Assembly: GCA_027972325.1 (NCBI GenBank)
Contig: JAPMOS010000244.1
Coordinates: forward strand, 1-25,000
Direction: 5' to 3'
From: Paratrimastix pyriformis
Lineage: Eukaryota; Preaxostyla; Paratrimastigidae
Length of the DNA stretch: 25,000 bases
The notes under the pieces are model-generated. The model ran no database searches and was not told the DNA's origin. It saw nothing but the letters and a program-made list of their open reading frames with translations. This document shows, piece after piece, positions 19,254 through 25,000 of this stretch. The position numbers and the translations under genes were made by a program. Position 1 is the first letter of the stretch. The number at the start of each line of letters is the position of its first letter.

Positions 19254-20032
19254 ATCGAGACCACGAACAAACGGGGCGGGGCCTCTCTTGCGTTCGGCCT
19301 TTACACTGAGCCCGTCGATAAACTTCCCAAGAGCCCTCAGCCGGTCCCACACCTCCTGGGTGGTCACCGTGACCCTGACTTGAGACGTAGGTAAATTGCT
19401 GGTAGGCTCCTTGATTCTTTCCACAGACTCGATCGGAATGCCGAGCTCGTCCATCCTGGTTTTGATTGCATCTTCTGATACGTTCAGAGGGACCCCGTGG
19501 ATCCACCACGTCGGTAGGGTTGTATCCGGTGCAGTGTATCTGATTGGGACTTGCGACGGCGGCGGCAGAACCCGAGGCAGGAGCTTCGCAACCTCGCCAA
19601 TCACCTGGGGGGGGAATCACTGCGAAGGGGACAGTGATCGCAACAATGTCCCCCGAAGGCATGGCCTTCGGAGGCCAGACCAGGATTTTGCCTCCTGGGA
19701 TGGCCGTTCTCCGCAAGAGATCCGAGAGCGCTCCAGTGAGAGGCTATCGACAAGTCAGGATTCATCCAACAGAAAAAATTCCAGACCGCAGCTGCCAGTT
19801 TTGCAACCTCCATGTGGGCCAAAATCTTCGCCCGTGAATTTTCATTCTGATGTTCATGCCTTGCCATAAGGAGTGCACGTTCACGTTCGAACTGCTCATC
19901 AGACAGCTCAACGACTTGAGCAGCACCCTTGATCCCAATCAGCCGTGCAACTTCAGGCACATTGACACCTCCTCCTTCAACTCGACAATAGAGAGTGTGA
20001 GCCTTCTCCCCAGAGAAAGAAGAATTGGCCAT
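19251..20032 (-). pseudogene. LINE ORF1, RRM-like
   Basis: Begins MANSSFSGEKAHTLYCRVEG at 20032; the same frame is open upstream to an ATG at 20167, so the true start is uncertain. An N-terminal part (VNVPEVARLIGIKGAAQVVE, then a charged helix) is followed, after two frame changes, by an RRM-like segment: PTWWIHGVPLNVSEDAIKTR, IESVERIKEP, and SQVRVTVTTQEVWDRLRAL. This resembles ORF1 proteins of Tx1/L1-type LINEs, which bind element RNA. No CCHC zinc knuckle is seen before the stop. The ORF1 stop at 19253-19251 shares its last base with the ORF2 start (TGATG). Confidence 0.6.
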
Positions 20033-20170
20033 TAGGTCACCCCGCAGTTTCCGAGGAAAATTTCCCACAAATTTGCCAAAAAACTTCCACACTTCAAAAC
20101 AGACAACCACCACTCCCTCTGGCACCAGCCACCACACAAATTCCCCACCACATCCTTCCATCCCCAAACC

Positions 20171-20926
20171 ATCCTCTGAGCAGTTCCGTCGCGTTTAGAA
20201 TACGGCCAACATTCCATCCACGAACGGATGCCTTTTGAAGATTCCTGAATTGTTTTTTGAAACGACTCCCTCATCCTCTGATTACCTTCAAGAGCCCACC
20301 AGAGACATCTCCACACTTTCTGCAACCATTCATTAGAGGTCTTCAAGATATCCTGGTTTCGTCCTTGCCTTATCTTGTTTATTCTTCTTATAGCTTCTTT
20401 TCCCCTTTTTTTGGATCTTCTCCTCTTCCATTTCGGCTCTCTCAAGATAGCTCCTTTCTTTATCAATGACCGGCAACCATCTCCCACTTTTTTCAATGGA
20501 TTATTTCGCATTCCGTCCCACTCCTTTCTTTTCGTCCTAATCCACCACGCCACATGCTTTTCTCCATCTCTACGTTCCGTTTTTCTGGGCAAGTCCAAGA
20601 TTTCAAGACCGTTTTTTCCATTGTGAACAACCCCAACTTTCCTTTCCGCGAAGCCTTCCCTGACTTTGTAATGTCTTACTCTGCACGCAGTATTCTTCGT
20701 AATTCAATCGATTTCAATTGGTTTTCAGTTTTCCACAATATATCCTCATCAATCCTTTGCCTTTTTTATATCCCGCAGGCCAGCGGCAAAAAGAGAAAAA
20801 CAAAAACAAGATGCAAAAGATCACAAGACAAAGAACAAAGAATCCTTCAAATGGCAACCCCCCAATAGCCCGATATGAGTTGCAAAAAAGCTCCTCATTG
20901 CGGCTCTAACCCGGGGGCAAACCTCC
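20171..20926 (-). other. Upstream of the LINE ORF1: 5' leader or unidentified basic ORF
   Basis: A minus-strand frame from 20598 to 20032 encodes 188 Lys/Arg/Trp-rich residues (KWKRRRSKKRGKEAIRRINK) and its TAA overlaps the 20032 ATG as TAATG. I recognise no domain. It shares the A-rich coding-strand bias of the LINE and could be its 5' untranslated region, an extra upstream ORF, or a fragment of another element. The stretch 20600-20926 is A/T-rich with no clear frame. Confidence 0.35.
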
Positions 20927-21008
20927 TTCTCCTTCACGAGTTCGGAGAACGAGGGACAGCCTTCGTGGGATAGCCCCAAACAAACCCAAACCAAGAAAGA
21001 GTGAACAC
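20927..21008. repeat. 82 bp repeat identical to 1507-1588
   Basis: Runs from TTCTCCTTCACGAGTTCGGA to AAAGAGTGAACAC and is base-for-base the same as 1507-1588. Only the loop and right arm of the foldback at 1461-1588 are present; the left arm is absent. Perfect identity over 82 bp at 19 kb distance indicates recent movement or a sequence under constraint. Confidence 0.85.
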
Positions 21009-21030
21009 TTGCACAGCAAGCACGCAAAAA

Positions 21031-21086
21031 CGGCACTGACATCCAAAAATTTATCAAAAAGAATTTGACATGTCATGTCAGTGCCG
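21031..21086. repeat. 12 bp inverted repeat (CGGCACTGACAT / ATGTCAGTGCCG)
   Basis: Arms 21031-21042 and 21075-21086 flank a 32-base A/T-rich loop. The left arm and its upstream bases (CACGCAAAAACGGCACTGAC) are also the reverse complement, with one-base gaps, of 16867-16888 at the 3' side of the LINE relic. GTCAGTGCCG is in direct orientation at 16867-16876 and 21077-21086. Confidence 0.6.
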
Positions 21087-22283
21087 GCAGTCGACTTGTC
21101 CTTTTGCGCAATAAGCAAATCGCAACGCATCTTTTATTCCCGGGTTTTCGGGTTTCTATGCTTTTTCAAGAATTTTCGAATAGTTACTCGAGAGCTCTGA
21201 AGACCTTGCATTTTGTTTCGTCGAGTTGGGTTGACTTTTGGAATGATCTAAGAGATGTCGGCCAGAGAGGGCCCGCCTGGAAAAAACACGACTTCAGGTG
21301 CGGGTGTGACAGCGCACACGGGATCGGAAGAGAACCCATTGAGGAACGACGTGCAACTATGAGGCTTGCTGGCGGTCAGTGAATTCTCTCCAATCTCTAG
21401 ACCTAGCAGTGCCGAAATCCCAAAGTTGTTTCTGACCTGACCGCCAGCTTGTTGGGACCTCTCGATCCCCGAGCGTGGGACCCGTGGGTGCACAAGTATG
21501 CGCGTCCCTGACGTCTCACAGTTTGTTGTTGTTTCTGACCCTGTACGGTCTGTGTGAGGGTGTGGGCGCAGACAAACACAGGCCCGCCCAACCAAATGCT
21601 CTCAGTATAGTTCGCGTCCGTGTGTGAAGTGTGATCCCACTCCAGGCAGGACAGCACCGCAGAGCACCGAGTAGGGGAGCAGAAATACTATGGAATAATG
21701 CCACCCGGCTGTGGGCAAGGCGGACAAGTGCACTGTTCTCAGCCTTGCCTGTGAATGGACAGAGTGACCCCAAGCAGGAGTGATCGTGATGGGTCCAAGA
21801 CAGGGATGCTCGCCCTCCCGGGACGGAGCCGCCCCATCATGGCCCTCGGAGGTGGGGATGGGATGAGCCGGAAAGATGGGCAGGGACTGGAAGGTGTACG
21901 TGGGTGCTGAGGGCACGCACTCGGAGGAGGGAGAGTGCGCAGAGATCACGAGTGGTGTTTCACCCAAGAGGGCGGAGAGAGGATGCGACGACAGACTTTC
22001 CTCTCTGCTCCCGTCAAGCTTGCCCGACGTCTCGTGCCCAGGCTGAGAGTTGAACGGGGTATTTGTAGAGCGCCCTCGGCCGCTGGCGCTAGTCCCACCA
22101 CCCTTCGCCGTTCGCCGGGTGGAAGCTGCGGCTGCACCACCTTCATTTGGGGCCCCACTTGTAGAGCGCCGGACCCCTGGGGCGCTCCTCCCGTGCCCCA
22201 ATGGGGGTCCCAAAGGGAACGGCCGCCAGTGTGTCAGTCTCATCGATCGGGTGTAGGGGACGAGGACGTGCGTTCGTTGACCC
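21087..22283. other. Unassigned sequence with short repeat motifs
   Basis: No gene recognised. GGGCCCGCCTGGAAAA (about 21268) and ACAGGCCCGCCC (about 21579) echo the half-unit of the array at 1840-2577. TTTGTAGAGCGCC occurs twice (about 22061 and 22148). A 328-codon plus-strand frame (21935-22921) crosses this and the next region, but it runs through tandemly duplicated DNA and matches nothing I know. Confidence 0.4.
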
Positions 22284-22460
22284 GACGCTCACATTTTGCA
22301 AAGGAGCAGGCAGTCCCCAATCCGCGCGAAGAACCCCGCAACGAGACCCCGATGTGCATGGCCGAAGTGGGGCACTCGCCCCTTTCAGCATGGATGCCCT
22401 GGCCACAGAAGAGCCAACGTGTGAGTTCAGGACGCTCACGATCTTGGGCTTGGGCAACTG
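22284..22460. repeat. Direct repeat, copy 1 (about 170 bp, spaced 458 bp)
   Basis: Starts GACGCTCACATTTTGCAAAG and continues through CAGTCCCCA, GTGCATGGCCGAAGT and GCTCACGATCTTGGGCTTG. A collinear diverged copy lies at 22742-22905. Probably part of a long-period tandem array. Confidence 0.65.
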
Positions 22461-22741
22461 AGGAGTTGTTGAGCAGCCCGTGGGTCATGGGAGCCTTTCT
22501 GGTGGGGTCCGCGGTGAGCATGACTCTTGTCCGGGCGATGTTGTCCCCCGGGAGGAACGGTACCAGGGACACTCCCGTCGGGTGTTGTGGGTCCAATGGG
22601 CCAGGAGAAGAGGACAACTGCGATGACCTCACGCTCGTCTCTACGCACCCAGAGTCAGGGAAGGGCTCTTTCACGAAGCCAGACTTTGTAACGAGGCACT
22701 CCGTCACACATTCCATTCTCCTTCACGTGTGTCGGGTACCT

Positions 22742-22905
22742 GACCGCTCACATTTTTGCAAAAGGGGGGAGCCAGTCCCCAGGCCAGATGCAGACCCCCG
22801 TCACGAGGGGGTGGACAACCCTGGTGTGCATGGTCGAAGTAGAGAACTCGACAGAGGGCCTATGTGTGTGTCCTGGAAGCTCGCGATCCTGGACTTGAGG
22901 AAAGA
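22742..22905. repeat. Direct repeat, copy 2
   Basis: Starts GACCGCTCACATTTTTGCAA, with CCAGTCCCCAGG, GTGCATGGTCGAAGTAG and GCTCGCGATCCTGGACTTG in the same order as copy 1. Confidence 0.65.
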
Positions 22906-23946
22906 CAGACCCGTTCCCTAGAACACGTCTCCTCCTCTTGGGGGACATCTGTTAGATCAGGCCCTTCCCCCCCCCCAGGGGAACGTCATGCTCACCCGGT
23001 CCCGCGCGGGGTGGTGGCCCAGGCATGTCGAGCACACGATGCTTCCCTCCTAAACGTATTTCGTGTGAAAGAGCAACGGGGGGTGTTTCCCTCGGTTCCG
23101 AAAGAGTATAAGACCTCTGAAACGTGGGGTGGCGACCGCCATGGTTCCATGTGGGACATGGAGTCATCGTGTCTCCGATCCGAAACCGGGGAGTTGGCTG
23201 CTCCCCTGGTGCGCGCCCAAAATAGATGAAGCTCCTCTCTTGCAACCGCCAGTGTGTGTTGAAGAGGGAGAAGCTCGCAGTGTGCGTTGTTGTAAAATCC
23301 TGCGAGTTGTGCCGCAGGAACGTGCGCGCCTGTGTGCCCGCAGATCATCAGGTCGGCTCCCTGGTCGAACGGTGCGTGGTGGACATGGGACCTCCTGCCT
23401 TGCCCCGCGACAACATGGGCTCCGCGACAACACGGCCACGCGAAGATGGTCGAAGCCAAACGTTCTGGCGAAGTGAGAGGTTCGAAGTGGGAGGTTTGCC
23501 CTCCACAAGACAACTGGTCGATTGTTCAGAAGTGACTCGGAGCGTTCGCTATATTCTCCCTCCCGAGCGACCAGGTCAATCAACCCCAGATGGAAGACCG
23601 GCTTGAGAAGAACTTGAGCGCGAAATGAGTTGCGCGCGTGACCAGTAATCGTGCGAATTTCAGAGTCACACGTGGACTAAACGCTGATAGCGGAGGTCAT
23701 CCACTGACGTGGGCCCAGAGCGAGTGCACGGGCGTCCCTCGCCGGATAACCGTTGACCCAGCATTCCATTCATCTCATTGTTCGATCCTGAAAAACCCAT
23801 GAAGGATTTTGGCCTGAAATATTTGCCAACCAGGTGTTTCGACAGACTGAGTGGCTCCGCAGAGTCTGAGACATGGCCAGAAGAGAGACCACCAGCATTT
23901 CCGAGATCCTCTAAGCCGCTGTATGAAAAAGTTTGTTGTTGTGCCA
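22906..23946. other. Unassigned sequence
   Basis: No recognisable gene, RNA or element. Open frames on both strands overlap one another and have no family motif. Confidence 0.4.
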
Positions 23947-24129
23947 AACGAGCACCGTGGGGTCGAACGAACAGAGTATCGAACTGATTCGTCAGCCCTT
24001 TCAACCGCAAAGTCAAATCGACCAGTGAATAAATTCCTTCAAAGGAATTAAACAGACTGTACAACAGAGGTTGCTGGCGTGTCGAACGAGCCCCGTGGGG
24101 CCGAATGAGCAGAGTATCAAACTGATTCG
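23947..24129. repeat. Pair of 45 bp direct repeats, spaced 138 bp
   Basis: AACGAGCACCGTGGGGTCGA...GAACTGATTCG at 23947-23991 and AACGAGCCCCGTGGGGCCGA...AAACTGATTCG at 24085-24129 differ at only a few positions. The sequence between them carries no gene. Confidence 0.75.
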
Positions 24130-25000
24130 CTCAAAACGTGACGTGGTGGTCTGGTGGGTCTGTCAGTGAACGTATGTATCAAGGTTGCTTTGAAACTGAA
24201 CCGACACCTCAAGCAGGCATCCTTCGTCCCGAAGCAATGAGTATTCCAGCGCATGTCACGGTGACCAGGCACCAACGAACAGTGCCATTCCAAAGGAAAC
24301 TGGGGTGATACCCCAACCGAAAGTCTTTGCGGAGGATGGCGCAAATTGGCCCAAGCCCAACGAGCTCAGCCAGTTCAAAGTTGCACGCAGGACGGTCACG
24401 AAAACGGAATAAAGACTATCTTTCTTTGCTTTTCCGTTTGGTTTTTTTCTGATCTTTGTTTGGAAGTTTTTGTTTCCTTCCGTTTTTGGTTTGTAAAAAA
24501 CAAAAGAGAAAGCGAGTGCTATTGTGACGCCACAGACCCGGAAAGGAGGACCCAGATTCTGAGATTCCAGGTGATTCTTCTCCAGTCCGTCCGGGAGAGT
24601 TGAGAGGCCGGCAAAAGGGCCTGTAACCCTCACAAAGTAAAACGCGGCGACCCACGAGGAGGTGGGAAGAGAGAGACGCGATGAGTTGATCAATGAGATC
24701 AGTCGTTCAAGGCTACAAGGCAGCAGGGTTGAAAAGTGACAAGGCGGCCTTGAAAAATCAATTGAAATAAGGCCAGCACTTTCAGAGCGCCAAAGGAGCG
24801 GCACGTTACACATCTGGCACACCAACACCAGTGTTCGGTGTTTTTTCTTTGGGGTAGGCCTGCGCTTGCCCATGACCATCACCCCAACACTGGGACCCTT
24901 GTGTGATTTCAGCGCGTATCTGCTCGTTTACGTGCCCGCACCGCGGGTTTTCTCATGAGGGCGCTCCGTTGGATTTCCGGATGCCCCTCTGCCTCGGTGT
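24130..25000. other. Unassigned sequence
   Basis: A minus-strand frame of 208 codons (24256-24882) spans a T-rich stretch at 24415-24500. Its translation has no domain I recognise and no supporting context, so I do not call it a gene. Nothing else is seen. Confidence 0.4.

Larger units (their letters stand above)
16858..20170 (-). mobile_element. LINE relic with ORF1, a C19-protease-like domain and endonuclease; RT missing
   Basis: A non-LTR retrotransposon on the minus strand: an RRM-like ORF1 (from 20032 or 20167 to 19251) and an ORF2 (from 19251) with a ubiquitin-specific-protease-like domain and then an AP-type endonuclease. ORF2 ends at 16858 after about 800 codons with no RT, so the 3' half is absent. 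This is the opposite of usual 5' truncation and suggests deletion or interruption near 16.86 kb, where DIRS element 1 begins. Base use is much more A-rich on the coding strand than in the GC-rich DIRS elements. At least four frame changes are present (within ORF1, in the protease domain and between protease and endonuclease). Confidence 0.8.

Noticed and set aside
21935-22921. 328-codon plus-strand frame as a protein gene
   Set aside because: It lies in GC-rich, partly duplicated DNA, has no domain, and the frame is not supported by neighbouring signals.
24256-24882. 208-codon minus-strand frame as a protein gene
   Set aside because: No family match, a low-complexity T-rich tract in the middle and no context; an exon cannot be excluded but is not supported.

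Overview
The window comes from a eukaryotic nuclear genome and is almost entirely repetitive. I see no host gene I can name. The evidence for a eukaryote is the set of elements present: two DIRS-type tyrosine-recombinase retrotransposons, a LINE with an apurinic-type endonuclease, short retroposons with 10-11 bp target-site duplications, and satellite-like arrays. The host lineage cannot be fixed from sequence alone; DIRS elements occur in protists, algae, fungi and many animals.

Layout. 1-2.65 kb holds diverged tandem repeats, a small foldback repeat and two stretches that look like retroposon 3' ends with (CA)n tails. 2.69-5.63 kb is a 1.45 kb retroposon on the minus strand, split by a second copy of itself inserted in the opposite orientation; both insertions show clean target-site duplications. 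This pair sits in the recombinase region of DIRS element 1 (minus strand, about 5.64-16.9 kb as visible: recombinase, methylase-like, RNase H, RT and gag, reading right to left). DIRS element 2 (plus strand, 10.59-16.25 kb, complete in layout with inverted terminal repeats and an internal complementary region) is inserted inside the gag gene of element 1. 16.86-20.17 kb is a minus-strand LINE relic with an RRM-like ORF1 and an ORF2 that begins with a ubiquitin-specific-protease-like (peptidase C19) domain followed by an AP-type endonuclease; no reverse transcriptase part is visible. 21-25 kb has repeats only.

Relative ages follow from nesting: DIRS element 1 is older than DIRS element 2 and than the outer retroposon, and the outer retroposon is older than the inner one. 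The near identity of element 2's terminal repeats, and of its internal complementary region to its joined ends, indicates a fairly recent insertion. The place of the LINE in this order is uncertain.

The most unusual item is the LINE: a C19 deubiquitinase-like domain at the start of ORF2, with Cys box, zinc-binding pair and His box recognisable, and an ORF1 stop and ORF2 start that overlap as TGATG, suggesting coupled translation.
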